Assembly: GCA_037349315.1 (NCBI GenBank)
Contig: JBAIAC010000033.1
Span: forward strand, 10,000,001 to 10,064,000
From: Chelydra serpentina
Lineage: Eukaryota > Chordata > Testudines > Chelydridae
Length of the DNA: 64,000 bases
Direction of reading: 5' to 3'
Shown in pieces: positions 20,067-31,734 of this stretch (positions are counted from its first letter, which is position 1; each line of letters starts with the position of its first letter). The notes beneath the pieces were generated by a model. That model worked only from the letters and a program-made list of their open reading frames with translations. It made no database searches and was not told the DNA's origin. The translations under genes were made by a program, and so were the position numbers.

Positions 20067-20689
20067 GTGACATATTTGAAAATCTATCTAGGGAAGAAAT
20101 TCTACATATAACGCATGAATTGTTTAAGAACTTTTTTCTTTATCTTCATGCAGAAATAGCTTTAAAACACTGAAGATGAAGAAAGATTGTAAAATGTCAC
20201 CAGTTACAGTAACAATAAGCTATACACTAGCATTAAGACCTCCAGACACATGCCAACAAATATTAAATAATCTTTCCTAATTCTTAATGCACATTTTATG
20301 AAAGAAAAGACAGTTTAATTGCCATTTCTTTCTGTTTCTAAAGGAAGATAGAGTACTGTGTTACTGTCTTAATGGCTGTCATTACTTAATACCAAAAGAT
20401 CAAAACTGGAGAACTTGTGAAATCAGGTTGGCATCGACATGTTATGAAGAGCCTCATTATATTTAAAGATGCAATTCTGGTGTACAATTTGTTACTATTT
20501 CTCACATATGTGCAAACTTGACTTCACATACTGTTTTAAGCTAGGGAATCTCTAAATCTATGTGCAAGACCAAGAAAGGATGTCACATATAAGAAATCAA
20601 AGCCAAAAACGAATTATGATGTTATACTTATCACAAATAGCATCATATATATTTTCAGTTTGTTATACACACTTTAGCTAATTAATAAT
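20067..20689. other. AT-rich DNA with no gene recognised
   Basis: No exon or repeat end seen. Confidence 0.45.
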
Positions 20690-20860
20690 ATCCCTAGGAG
20701 TTAGGCAAGACCTCTCCTTCCCATTTTACATATGGGAATATTAAGGAATACAGAGGTGTAGTGACTCTCCCAAACCCGCACAGCAAGTTGAGGTACAGCC
20801 AGCTGACAGTTCCAGAAGTCTCTGGCTCCCAGGCCCGAGCTTCATTGACTCACCCACAAA
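20690..20860 (-). mobile_element. MIR-type SINE fragment
   Basis: CCCATTTTACATATGGG followed by AATACAGAGGTGTAGTGACT and CACAGCAAG is the reverse-oriented MIR core (consensus: cccattttacagatgagg...cacacagc). MIR is an ancient tRNA-derived SINE of amniotes. Boundaries are approximate. Confidence 0.65.
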
Positions 20861-22282
20861 TGTAAATAAAGTTATAGCCTTTTGAATTCTCCCCCTCACC
20901 GGACTATTTTGTGATTAAACAAAAACGGTTTACTCCAAAAAGATTATGCATCTCAAGATATATCATCTGGAGTTATGGGCCTGTACACTGGAAAACTAAG
21001 AGCAAGAAAACACTGCAAGGTCCCACAAAATGGGAACTTTTCAAAACTGTTGCTGCTTTCTAACAACACACGTGAAATGTTGCCCTGGCTGGATCTGATA
21101 GTGGGATGAGCAGGAACTCCAACATGCAACTTCTCTTATTAGAAGTTGTAACCAAAGTAAGAGTAAGCAAGAGGAACATGCAGACAAGATCTAGCACAAA
21201 GCTTTCATTATGAAAAATAAAATGATAATCCTTTTTTAAAGTTCATTCTCATCCTCCTCTGCAGGATGGACACTTCGTGTGCTCGTTATTCAAATTGGAT
21301 CTTTTATATCATATTACCTCAACTGGTAGGAAACGGAGGTTCTCACAACTCCCCCATATTTGAAAATATTAATTTTATTTCCTTATCTCTTTAAGACAGT
21401 GAAATAGAGGACGCACACATAGTCCTTTTACTTAAACTGCTACTACAAGCTGCTGTAGGTATCACCCATCAAAGATTTGATGTATTTGGCCAAGAGTGTT
21501 CAAACAACATCCTTAGGGGAAAAATATCCAAACTGTATCCATATAGTACACAAACAAAAACAAATGCCTTACTGAATTCATCCACAAATTCTCTTTCCAA
21601 CCAAGAAGCCACAGCCCCATAGGGAAACATCCCAAAATACAATGATGAATATACCTTGAAATGGTGACTTTAAAAGTTTTAGCCTCCTTTTTGGCAGTCT
21701 CCCATTAAAAAAATTAAAATGGCCAAAATTCTGAGTACTTTGTCAGATACAAATTTAGAACACCCACCAATATCCACCCAAATGCTGAAGGTACCCATTC
21801 TCATTAGGATATGAGCTAGAGAGCAGGACTTCCTGAAACAGGCTTGGAGACCATTTGATGTTCAGGAATACCCCTAAATTCCTGTTGAGGAGGACACCAA
21901 AATAAAATTTCCCTTTGTCCTATTCTATACAGGTTCTTATATGCCCCACCCTCACCCCACCCCCGTTGTATGAGTGCCTTCCAGTCATCGGCGATCCCTT
22001 GAGGTCGATAATCTCTTTCAAAGGTTTTCTTTTTTATGGGTCCTTTGGTGACTGAGGAGTCAATCCTCGAGCCACAGGCTCATTGGCGAGACATTGCAAG
22101 TGGTGTTAAAAGTCAGAGATGGGCTGCAATTGCTGTGTGCCAGTTGTCTTTCCTTTCTTTTCCGGCCTTTTTCTGCAACCAGGGCAAGGCTATTTTCTTC
22201 AAAAGTGGACGTCCCCTCTCTGACGAGTCTTTGCCAGTTATCTCTATCCTGGGCTACTGTCTCCCAGTGTGTGGTGTTGATG
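20861..22282. other. No gene recognised; possible unknown repeat at its right end
   Basis: The part at 21950-22282 (with CCAGTCATCGGCGATCCC) is more GC-rich than its surroundings and looks like a dispersed repeat, but I cannot name the family. The overlapping frames at 22036-22369 on both strands contain no known motif. Confidence 0.4.
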
Positions 22283-23202
22283 ATAGGACTGGTTAACCAT
22301 ACCAGCACAAGTGGAGAACATCTCTTGATGTTTATCTTGAGGATTCTCCTCTCACTTACAAAAGTTTAACTGTAATTTTAATAGGAGTAACTGTATTGAA
22401 GTCAATAGAGTAAAAATGTGTGTAAAATTGATGAGAGGAGAAGAAATAAGCCCAGTGAGTTGGAGCCCTCCATTTCAGTTTAGCAGCTTCGGGAGTGGGT
22501 GACCCAGTAAGTTCTGAAACTTAAATGTGGTGTCTGTGGAGGAACAGTGTGAGATCTAGGTAAGAGGAATCTTTGTGAAAAACATTTTATTTCTGATTCT
22601 GCATTTCCCTTCCTTGATGTGCAGGAAAATTCGGGCTCCCCAACTGGGAATGAGGTCAGACCTGGCCATATATGCTAGCTGGCCCATATTGCTTTTCCTT
22701 ATTGGTTCTTTAATGAACTTTGGTCACCAGGACTGAATTGTTCTCATAAAATAGAAGAGTATGAGTCTGGTTCTTTGTTGGCTTATACTTTGTTGGCTGT
22801 CACAGCTTCAGTCACTGAAGTAGCCTTGGCATGCTTTGGGTGATAAGAGTGTACTAATTCCGTCCAATTTGGGGATCTGGTTCTCTAGTGCCCTTTCCAG
22901 CCAGCTTTCTCCACTTGACATCTAGCGTATGTCCCATACTTTCAAACAATAGCAATCTACAAAAATACAGCAAACAGCCTGCTCTCTCCCTCCTGCTCAG
23001 AATCTGCAACGTCTAACAAGTGTCCCTTCCTTTCATGATTTTATACAGCATTTAGCAATTTCTCAGTTGATTAACACACTTGCACCTTCCTGTTTTCTAA
23101 GTCATTAGGCACTGTTCCCCCCCATTATGCACCTTTTATTCCTGAGTCCATCTTTCAAAGACCCTATTCTCCACTTGTGCTGGTATGGTTAACCAGTCCT
23201 AT
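22283..23202. repeat. 920-bp unit bounded by perfect 36-bp inverted repeats
   Basis: Positions 22283-22318, starting ATAGGACTGGTTAACC, are an exact reverse complement of 23167-23202. TA dinucleotides sit just inside the outer ends on both sides, which would fit a Tc/mariner-like TA target. No transposase frame is present, so it is either a non-autonomous DNA transposon or an inverted duplication. Confidence 0.6.
22365..22455. repeat. Short foldback-type repeat fragment
   Basis: AGGAGTAACTGTATTGAAGTC and GTGTAAAATTGATGAGAGGAG match a sauropsid foldback repeat pattern around a GTAACT...TGTAAA centre. It lies inside the 920-bp inverted-repeat unit. Confidence 0.4.
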
Positions 23203-23539
23203 TCACACACTCAAATAATCATATGTTTGCCCGAAAGACCTAGTCCCAATACTTCAATTAGGATTTTAAATTATTAAACTTTTTACTTAGTATATGTACA
23301 CTTTGTTGCACCCAGCCTACAATAATAAGTACAGGGGGAAAATTGGAAAAAAAAACCCAAAATGTAATAAATAATCTTAGAACAACAAAGGTAGGGAATG
23401 AAAGGAAGACTGCACAAGAGGCAAAGATAGATATTATGAAATGTTTCTAGCACATAAAGAAAAAAAGTGAACAGTGAATGAGGCTGTAGGCCTCTGAGCG
23501 ATGAAAAAGGTATTTTACTGAAAGGAGAGAGAAAGAGAG
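23203..23539. other. AT-rich DNA with no gene recognised
   Basis: Nothing recognised. Confidence 0.4.
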
Positions 23540-23865
23540 ATGCTGCTCAACAAAATGTATTTGCTTTACTGTTCACAAAGGATGGGAGACAGATGTCAGA
23601 AACAGACATTAATTTCCCAGGGAGGAAGAAGAAATACTGAAGGAAACCAGACTTGTGCCAGGAAAGTGTTCAGGAAATTAGAAAGTGTAAAGGCTGCCAA
23701 AACTGTAGGACCAGATGGGATGCAGCCCCGATTTCTAAAAGGAGGAGTAAATGAGATGGAAGAACCATTAACAGATATATTTAGAAAGTATGTGAGAACA
23801 AGGGAATTACTGAAGTGCTGGAGAGAGGCAAATGTAACACCATGTCAGACCTTTAATTTAAACAG
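23540..23865 (+). pseudogene. CR1-clade LINE reverse transcriptase N-terminal fragment
   Basis: The 134-codon frame at 23540-23944 includes AAKTVGPDGMQPRFLKGG, then EPLTDIFRK and LLKCWREANVTP. These match the GPDG...EPL...W..ANV.P opening of CR1/L2 reverse transcriptases (compare ADVIAEPLA...[10 protein letters not shown] at 59 kb). It ends before motif A and is a short relic. The 5' boundary is uncertain. Confidence 0.6.
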
Positions 23866-23869
23866 CAGC

Positions 23870-25860
23870 AAAGATATTGGAACTGTAACAGATTTCCATG
23901 TTGTGTGGTGCTGCGCCACTATTAATGTTGCCATGGCAACATGATGCAATGAGAGCAGAAGCAGAGTATCACAGTCAGTTTAAGGATAACTAAGGTATAC
24001 TTGTTTAGGAAGTAGACAATAAAATGCCCAAGCAGGTTCTGTCTGCTCTTCAGGGAAAAGTTGTTTTGGTCTTTTAAAGTCTTGCCATCTGAGATAGCTA
24101 ATTAGCACGTGGATGCTTCACTGAGGAGCCTGGATTCTGATGGGGTGACAATTGGTGGCAGTTGGGCTGAAGAGCAGGTAGCCTTGGAAGAAAGGGTGAT
24201 ACAAAAGAGAGAGAGAAAGAGAGAGCAGGAGACAAAAATCCTTAAGAAGGAAATACAAAAACAGAACAGAACGATAAAATACAATGAACTGGAGAAGAGA
24301 AACAAGATGAGGAAGGGAAAGAGAGAAACTGAATCAAGTGGTCCCCATGAAAGGAAAAGGGAAAGAAAAAATAGGTTTTCCTGCAGAAATCACCAGATGT
24401 CAGAATTAAACAGGCAAGTGCCCATTTTGGGTGAGTTTTCTATCAGCCATGTTGTGCTAACAACAGAGACAGGCATTTGGATACCATGGTAGTGGCATGC
24501 TGTATAAGAATACAGAAAGACTAAATAAGCTTTAACAGGACATTATGATTATAATAAACTGTCTCCCTCTCACAATGTAGGGGGAAAAAAGAAGTTGGGA
24601 GTCCGAGAAAGAACAGTGACTATTGGGTGAAGATGGCACATTTTCTTAATCTAAAAGCCAAAGTTCATATATGTATAAAAGCTTTGTTAAATATAAAATA
24701 TAGAGAGAGTTTACACATAGTAGTGTAAACTTTAACATCTAGTGGAAAATGCCATGGAACACAGGCCAACCTTTGCAGCTCCTCTATTCAGGGCAGCTGA
24801 ATGTCCCAGAGTTGCTTTAATGAATACCTGGGTTGCCTATAACCAAGACACAGATGGGCCATGCTCGTATGCAAAGATGGAGGAGAGGCAGGGAGGTGGC
24901 TTACATTTGTTAGGACAGCTCTACACCACTCAAAAATTTCCTGACACAGAGGAAATTCCCAGCTGATCATCTCCACCTGGTTTATTGTTCCCTTGTAAAA
25001 TTCAGGGAGCTTTAGCTTTGCTGTACATAGGATGTTCACTCCAATGCACTATTTTCTGTTGTACTCAGAATTGCATGTTAGATGCTGTAAATCTGCTTGC
25101 ATGTTAGTAAGCATTTCAATTTGTCAGTAATATTAAGGGAGCTTTAGCTCAGTAAAACAGATTTCTATCATTTATCTATTGACAGCATAAACATTTGATT
25201 TATACTCTGGGTAGCTAAAATATGTTATCTGTATCCCTCACTAAAAAAAAGCCATTTTCTTTAACTAGGAACATATTATGTATAAGGCATAAAATGCATT
25301 TTGGGAGTGGGGCCAGGGGTCAGCTAGAGAAATTTTAGCTTCTTCAGCAAATCCAACCTACTGGGACACCAATGATCCTATTCCTTTCTACCTTACAATG
25401 CCTGAGATAGTTCTCTCTCTAGTCATACTGCAATACATTTAACATTTTCTTCATTATATACTCCTGTGCATAATACTCCAGGCTCGACAACTGAACTAAA
25501 TATACTGATTCATTTAACAAACTAATACCACATCAACAGTCAGGCTGAGTAAACAAGTGAATTTCTTCATGCACATCTTCAAGACAAGTATATAACATCC
25601 TGAATGGCATAGTTAATAAGATGTTCAAATATGGGGTATTTGTCAGCATAACAGATCCAAGTTTACATTATAAAGCCAATTTACCAACACACTAGCACTA
25701 CCATCGCAATATACCACTGCTTAATAAACTGGTTATGCAGAATGAGGGTTCCCTAAACCTGTTATTTGTATCACAAACACATTATTTAAAAATAATGCAC
25801 TCTCCAGTCAGTCCTGTATTTAAGATTCACCTTTGCTGTTCAGAACTAACAGTATAAAAC
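23870..25860. other. AT-rich DNA with no gene recognised
   Basis: A purine-rich GAGA/AAAG tract at about 24200-24370 produces a Lys/Arg/Glu-rich frame (24109-24492) without homology. Nothing else is recognised. Confidence 0.45.
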
Positions 25861-26363
25861 AGAGCTGGTTGAAAATTTTTTGAAATAATGTTTTCTTATT
25901 GGAATTTGCCAATCTGTTGAAATTAAAATGTTCTGCAGGACTAGGTTGATTCCTGCTGGAAACCAGGCTCGTCTCCAGTGGAGCACTGCGTGCAAGGCAG
26001 ATTTCAAATTTGCCTGGTTTCCTGCTACTGGTCCATTGGGCTCCTCAGCAGACCACCTGGCAGGGTGACAGGAAGCTAAGAACCTGGAAGCACTGGTTCA
26101 TTGCTCCTTAGCCATAATATCTTCATTGCTCCCCAACTCTGGGGCAACCCACAAGTTAGGCTACCTCCAATCCAGAGCTTCCAGAGCCCCCTGCCAGGCA
26201 AACTGCCTCAGAGCTGGGGCTCCCAGTACAGCTGGGTGGAGAATGGTAATTCAGTTTCATTGAGCATTTCAAAATATGCAGCTTTCATTCTGAAAAAGAC
26301 CACCACCAAATTTTGAAACCTTAAAATCCTCCATGAACAGAATTACCATTCTCTGTCCAGCTC
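25861..26363. repeat. Possible non-autonomous transposon with GAGCTGG ends
   Basis: The left end AGAGCTGGTTGAAAATTTT and the right end ATTCTCTGTCCAGCTC are inverted over a short stretch. An inner inverted pair, GAGAATGGTAATTC (26239-26252) and GAATTACCATTCTC, is also present. No target duplication is visible. Confidence 0.35.
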
Positions 26364-26711
26364 AAGTATGCCACATTTTTTGACAGAGCTATTATAAGAA
26401 AGAGAAACAATATTTTAGATGTCATGAGCTTTTTTCTATTACAGACAATATGTTTTCTGATATTATTTTAAAATGAAATAACAAAGGGCATCTGCACTGC
26501 CCTGATTAAAGCTTGTTTGCTAGAATAATACCAATGCAGAAAAATGACTAACACAAAAGTAATTACTGAGAATAAATTCACACCACAGTTGAACTGCAAT
26601 CCCTACCTCAATGACAAATTACGTTGGAAGCAGAAACAGCAAAAACTGAGAGGACTCAAACATCATCAGATTCTGGGACAAATTCTGCCCTCAGATTCCC
26701 TTGTAGAGGGG
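26364..26711. other. AT-rich DNA with no gene recognised
   Basis: Nothing recognised. The frame at 26544-26936 runs into the hAT MITE and is chance. Confidence 0.4.
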
Positions 26712-26719
26712 ATCAGAGT

Positions 26720-26843
26720 TAGGGTGACCAGATGTCCCGATTTTATAGGGACAGTCCCGATTTTTGGGTCTTTTTCTTATATAGGCTCCTATTACCCCCC
26801 AACCCCTGTCCCTATTTTTCACACTTGTTGTCTGGTCACCCTA
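26720..26843. mobile_element. hAT-type MITE, TAGGGTGACC family, copy 2
   Basis: A 124-bp element with TAGGGTGACC...GGTCACCCTA ends and a perfect 8-bp duplication ATCAGAGT (26712-26719 and 26844-26851). This is the cleanest proof of hAT-style insertion for the family. Confidence 0.93.
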
Positions 26844-26851
26844 ATCAGAGT

Positions 26852-27336
26852 ACAAGATACTGCTGTGGGGAGAGAAAGGGAAGGTAACCCAGCCTCTGGA
26901 AGAGAGAACTGCAGAGATTGTAAGAATGGTGACTAACTGAAGGGGTAGTATCTAGGTAGCTCTGTCTTAATGGATGAGAGGAGTTCACTGTGTAATCTCA
27001 GAGCAAGTGTGTAAATTTGGAGTAGATGTGAATAATTTTCTTAAGCACACAGCACATCCCACACTGAAAGAAACAGCCTGAAATCTTGCTGTTTGACTCA
27101 TCTGCCAGCTCTCTCTGCACCCGATAATGGCTTATGGGGCTGCATCACCACACTTATCTCAGTCACTTTCTTTGATCAAATAAATATAAACGTTACACAC
27201 AAAAATACGTTAGAGGATCAAGGTTGCAAAGTGAAGCACTCACAAGTTTGGAAATGCCAGCACTGGGGGGGCCTGAGTAAACTTAATTTGTCACCCTTGG
27301 TGCCCTCGAGGACATTATGATACAGTCTTTAATTAC
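26852..27336. other. No gene recognised
   Basis: Nothing recognised. The frame at 27093-27320 has no known motif. Confidence 0.4.
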
Positions 27337-27341
27337 ATTAT

Positions 27342-28367
27342 TGTGATCCAAGGACCTCTTGGCAGAGGTGCAAAAGGGTTACAGGCATCACATGGGTCTT
27401 ATATCTTCATACTATATTCACCAAATGGTGTCATGTAAATTCTCTTCTGAAAGCCCTGTCCCACTTGTTGTCATAATCATTACAAAATGTATATATGGAT
27501 AGTATGTGCAAAGTTGTGTTTATGTACTGAATTATGTTCTTAAGGTCTGTGAATTGGGGTTGGTCAGGATGATAAACAAGTTTATTTCAGGTAAAAGTTG
27601 TTTATCCATCTCACTATATGTAAATTGAGTATTATGCTGTTTACAATTTACAGTCTCAGCCGAATACTAATGAGGGGATTGTGAAATCTTCAAGAGAGGA
27701 ATTTACAGGAAGAAATAAATCATCAGGAGGGAGTCCTTCTTACAAGTGAAGACAATGGATTTTTGCACTATAACTGTAGGTACAGGAATCACTCTGCATT
27801 CTTCACCTAAGTAGTAAGTTGTGTTTCATCAAAGGATCACAGCCAGGCGTGGCTGAAAAATGCTGGAAATACTTTGGAGTGAGCTAAATGTTATTAGCAC
27901 AAGGGAGTGTCTAAGTACATCTAGATGACACAATGCATGTTATGATTTTATTTTATATGTAAGCCTTTGTTTACAATATTTCTATATTCTATCACTTGAA
28001 TCTCGGTTCTTTGTTAAATAAATTACTTCTTGTTTTTATCATAAACATATCTGAGAGCTGTGATCTAAGCTATATCTGGTAAGCTGGGGTGTACTGTTCC
28101 TTTTGGAGCAGAGGATTTGGGAATTCTATGCATGTCCAGTGGATCAGGGGGTTGGGGCTCCTGGGACGTTCGGCGGACTTTAGGGTTGGAGTATGCCTAT
28201 CATTAACCCGTTAAGAGACCACGGGGTCTGCAAAGCAGTGCCTGTGTTGCCAGAGGCTGGTGGAGTTGAGGAACTGACCCAGACAGGCACAGGCAAGGCT
28301 TCCTCATGCTAAGGGCAGATGGAAGTGAGATGCCTCAGAATCCTGAGTGTGCCCGAGAAGTATCACA
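27342..28367 (+). mobile_element. Solo LTR, 1026 bp
   Basis: Starts TGTGATCC and ends AGTATCACA. The flanks ATTAT (27337-27341) and ATGAT (28368-28372) match at 4 of 5 bases. AATAAA at 28017-28022, followed by a T-rich stretch, fits an R/U5 polyadenylation site in plus orientation. No internal retroviral genes adjoin it. Confidence 0.7.
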
Positions 28368-28554
28368 ATGATCACATACAATTTTTTCAATAGAACCTCT
28401 GCTTCATTCAGTGCACGATGGATGCTGTACAATTAATGAGCAGCTGTTCAATATTTTGTTTTGTCCTCACTGTTCAATGTGTGGTCCTAGGCCAGATCAT
28501 TCAAACCCTGCTCTAAAGACAGAATTATTAGTTCCCTTATGGGCTTCCATATGG

Positions 28555-28960
28555 TACTTATCACTATAGCATTTGAGTGCTTCACAAACTTTACTTTCTC
28601 TTCACCTTTGCGAGGTGAGGAGGTAGCATTATCCCCTTTTTTACAGATGGGGAGCTGAGGCAGAAAGAGAGTAAAGAAAAAAAATCCCCTAATTCTGGGT
28701 GCCCAATCCATTAATTCTGTGTATCTAGGACCTGATTTTTAAGAGTACTTTGCATTATATAGTATTTATATATTCATGCACAGTTCCCATTGACAATTAT
28801 GAGTACTCAAAACCCCTGCAAATCAGGCCCAGGTGTCAAATTACCTAGAAAATGAGGACCACAAATTAGTAACCACCTGTGAAAAGTTTGATTTAAGTGG
28901 CTCACTTAGCATCACACACAAACTCTGTGGCAGAGGCAGAGATAGAATCCCATTCTCTGA
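28555..28960 (-). mobile_element. MIR-type SINE interrupted by a foldback repeat
   Basis: CCCCTTTTTTACAGATGGGG followed by CTGAGGCAGAAAGAG (28636-28672) is reverse MIR core. The next MIR block (AGTGGCTCACTTAGC to TGTGGCAGAGGC) appears only at about 28895-28940. The 200-bp gap contains a palindromic repeat at 28729-28831. Confidence 0.6.
28729..28831. repeat. Foldback repeat inside the MIR
   Basis: GACCTGATTTTTAAGAGTAC and GAGTACTCAAAACCCC / CAAATCAGGCCC are imperfect inverted arms. The insertion splits the MIR at 28555-28960. Confidence 0.5.
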
Positions 28961-28971
28961 GCAGAAAACCA

Positions 28972-29822
28972 GGGAAATGGGGTCTAGATGAAATTACTGT
29001 AAGATGGGTGCACAAGTGGATGAAAGAACATACACAAAGAGTATTTTTTCAATGGTTTGCTGTCCAATTGAGACGGTTGGAGTACTAGGATCTGGTACTA
29101 TTCAATATTTTCGTTAATGACTTGGATAATGGAGTGGAGAATATGCTTACAAAATCTGCAGATGACACTAAGGTGGGAGGGATTGCAAGCACTTTGGAGG
29201 ATGGTATTAGAATTCAACAACACCATGACAAATTGGAGAACTGGTCTGAAATCAACAAGATGAAATTCAATACAGATAAGTGCACTTAGGAAGGAAAAAT
29301 TTAAATGAATACATACAAAATGGGGAATAACTGGTTAGGCAGTAGTACTGCTGAAAAAGAGCTAGGAGCTATAGTGGATCAAAAATTTTGGAGTGTATTA
29401 ACAGGAGTAAGACTGAAGGTGTAGACAGAAGGTGATTGTCCCGCTCCAGACAGTATTCATGAGGTCTCAGCTGAAGAACTGTGTCCAATTTTGGATGCCA
29501 CAATTTCGGAAGGATGTGTATCAATTGTAGAGAGTCCAGAGGAGTACAAAAAAACGATAAAAGGTTCCGAAAATTTTACTTATGAGGAAAGGTTAAATAA
29601 AAACAGGGCACAGTTTAGTTGTAAGAAGAGATGACCAAGGGGCGGTGGGGATCTGAAAGCAGTCTTCCAATATGTTAACATCATGTTCAGTGAAGGTAGG
29701 ACAAGAAGTAATGGGCTTAATCTGCAGTTAAGTAGATTTAGGTCAGATATTAGAAAAAACTTTCTAACTTTAAGGGTAGTTAAGCTCTGAACACCCTTCC
29801 CAGGGAAGTTGTGGAATTGAGT
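28972..29822 (+). mobile_element. CR1 LINE fragment, old
   Basis: GTCTAGATGAAATTACTG, LFNIFVNDLDNG (about 29098-29132) and SADDTKVGG (about 29155-29185) mark the CR1 reverse transcriptase around the FADD box, here SADD. Later blocks resemble the first CR1 at 1395-2387. Frames shift repeatedly. It begins right after the MIR. Confidence 0.78.
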
Positions 29823-29952
29823 AACTGATAGCAATAGTAGGTTGTGCTCCTCTATTTAGACTAGTACTACAGCAGGAAGACACACACACTTTACCAGTGG
29901 GTTTCACAGACATTTGCTGACAGCAGAGCAATGGTAAGACTCGTGACTCTTG

Positions 29953-30206
29953 AGGTAGGTCTACAATGCAGCTGAAAGCCTCCCAACTCAAGTAGACAAA
30001 CCTGCGCTACCAGGGCTCGAGCTTGCATGCTCAAATAGTATGGACATTCCAGCTCTGGCTCTGAAGCTTAGGGACTTGGATGGGCTTGAGAGCCTGAGCT
30101 GGAATGTCTGCATTGCCAGTTTTAAAGAGCTGGCTCAAGCCCCACTAACGAGAGTCTGTCTATGCAGGCTGGGAGACTCGCTCCCAGCTGCAGTGTAGCC
30201 AGACCC
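29953..30206. mobile_element. Foldback MITE of about 254 bp
   Basis: The left arm AGGTAGGTCTACAATGCAGC and the right arm GCAGTGTAGCCAGACCC are inverted. Inner arms (ACATTCCAGCTC and GAGCTGGAATGTC) pair as well, so most of the element is one palindrome. TTG lies at both edges. Confidence 0.65.
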
Positions 30207-30239
30207 TTGGATTCCATTCAAGGCCCTGGAGCGTAGTGT

Positions 30240-30594
30240 TCTCTATTGAGCACAGGCTCTTCTGCCTGTTTTTCCCAAGTCTGACCCCCTTCTCCCTCTT
30301 TTCCCTGGGCTTCTTGTTCCAGTCCCATTCTTCATTCCTCCGGCTTCTCATTCTAGTCCAGTCACCTTGCCCAAGCAGTCCTAGTCTCCCGCTGTGGGAT
30401 CCTGTCTGAATCCCAGTCTCCCCCGAACTCTCAGTCTCTTTGCCCAGCCAGTCCCAGTTAGCCCTCTCAGTTCCTCGTCTAATCTGTTTTCTCCCTGCCC
30501 CAACTAGCTCTCAGTCACAATCTTCCTCCCTAGACTCCGTATCCAAGTTTCCCCTCCGACACACCTTCTTGTTCCAGTCTCTTTACCCAGCCAG
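30240..30594 (+). repeat. Pyrimidine-rich degenerate repeat, left part
   Basis: C/T-rich DNA with irregular recurrences of CCCAGTC, TCCCAGTCTC and TTTGCCCAGCCAGTCCCAG. It continues at 31735-32130 after the solo LTR at 30600. Confidence 0.6.
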
Positions 30595-30599
30595 AGCTA

Positions 30600-31729
30600 T
30601 GTGACGGTGTTCCCCATAAAACTTTATGGGGAGATGCTTATAAATGTATATATGTAACTAGAATATGTTTTATGCTACATGTGCCATGTAACATATCTCT
30701 GTGAAAGTTATGACCTGCTGAATTTATTCCTCCTGTTTGTATGCATGTATCATTGTTGTCGTTGGAGTTATGAAGATTGGTTTTATATTTGCTGGTTTTG
30801 TACATAGCCTTTGTAAGTGCATGGGATCATCTTTGAAGCAAAGAATGTGCCTGTTAAGGACGAGCACTTAACAGACAAAAGACGTTGCAGACCCCAATCC
30901 ACATTGGGGCCGGGTCTGGAATGCAACTGGTTAGGCTGGTTGCCGAAGGGTGCATGGACAGGTGACTTGCCCAGGTGATCCCAAAACTCCATGGTAACAG
31001 GATGTTACACAGGGAGGGGGAAGAGACTATAAAAGCCCGGGGGAGACCCTTCCATTTTGTCTTCAGCTGGCTAAAGAAAGAAGCTCTCCACCCCCCAAGG
31101 AGACCTGAAAGAGACTGAACAAAGGACAAAGACATTAGGGGGGTGAGTGATTGCTGGACCCAGGCTAGAAGGAAGATAGCCTGTTTACTGGACCTAGTGA
31201 GGGGTTTATCTGTACACAGGGTGATTAGACATAGAACTGCGTGTTCTATTTTATTTTATTTAGTAATTCACTTTGTTCTGTCTGTCATTACTTGACATCA
31301 CTTAAATCCTACTTGCTGTACTTATTAAAATCACTTTTTACTTATTAAGTTTCCTAGAGTACGAGTTGTTACCTATGGGAAGGCAAACAGCTGTGCATAT
31401 CTTTCTATCTTTGAAATAGAAGGCGAACTATTTATGAGTTTACCCTGCATAAGCTTTATACAGGGTAAAACGGATTTATTAAGGGTTTGAACCTCCTTGG
31501 AGTTGAACAGCTGGGTGTCAAAGGCAAGAGCGCTTCCAGGGGCCTTACAGTGGTGAGTGGACTTGGTTCGGACCTGGGTCTGTGTTTGCAGCAGATCAGT
31601 GGAATCTGGCTCAAAACAGACAGGATTCGGGAGTCCCAAGCTGGAAAAGGCCTGGAAGCAGGGGCAGAAGTAGCCTTGGCACACCAGGTCGCAGCACCAA
31701 GCAGGTCTCTGTGGCCCCAACCCGTCACA
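30600..31729 (+). mobile_element. Solo LTR, 1130 bp
   Basis: Starts TGTGACGGTG and ends CCCGTCACA, with a 7-bp inverted terminus TGTGACG/CGTCACA. It is flanked by a perfect 5-bp duplication AGCTA (30595-30599 and 31730-31734). TATAAAA (31028-31034) and ATTAAA (31324-31329) give U3-R-U5 order on the plus strand. No internal genes. It splits a pyrimidine-rich tract, which rejoins cleanly when the LTR is removed. Confidence 0.92.
31028..31034 (+). promoter_or_regulatory. TATA box of the LTR
   Basis: TATAAAA followed by GCCCGGG in the middle of the solo LTR, about 296 bp before the putative ATTAAA polyadenylation signal. It is the likely ancestral LTR promoter; present activity is unknown. Confidence 0.55.
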
Positions 31730-31734
31730 AGCTA

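Noticed and set aside
24109..24492. 127-codon Lys/Arg/Glu-rich frame
   Set aside because: It is a translation of a GAGA/AAAG purine tract with no conserved motif.
30600..31729. TATA box and frames read as a host gene
   Set aside because: The TG...CA ends and AGCTA duplication show a solo LTR.
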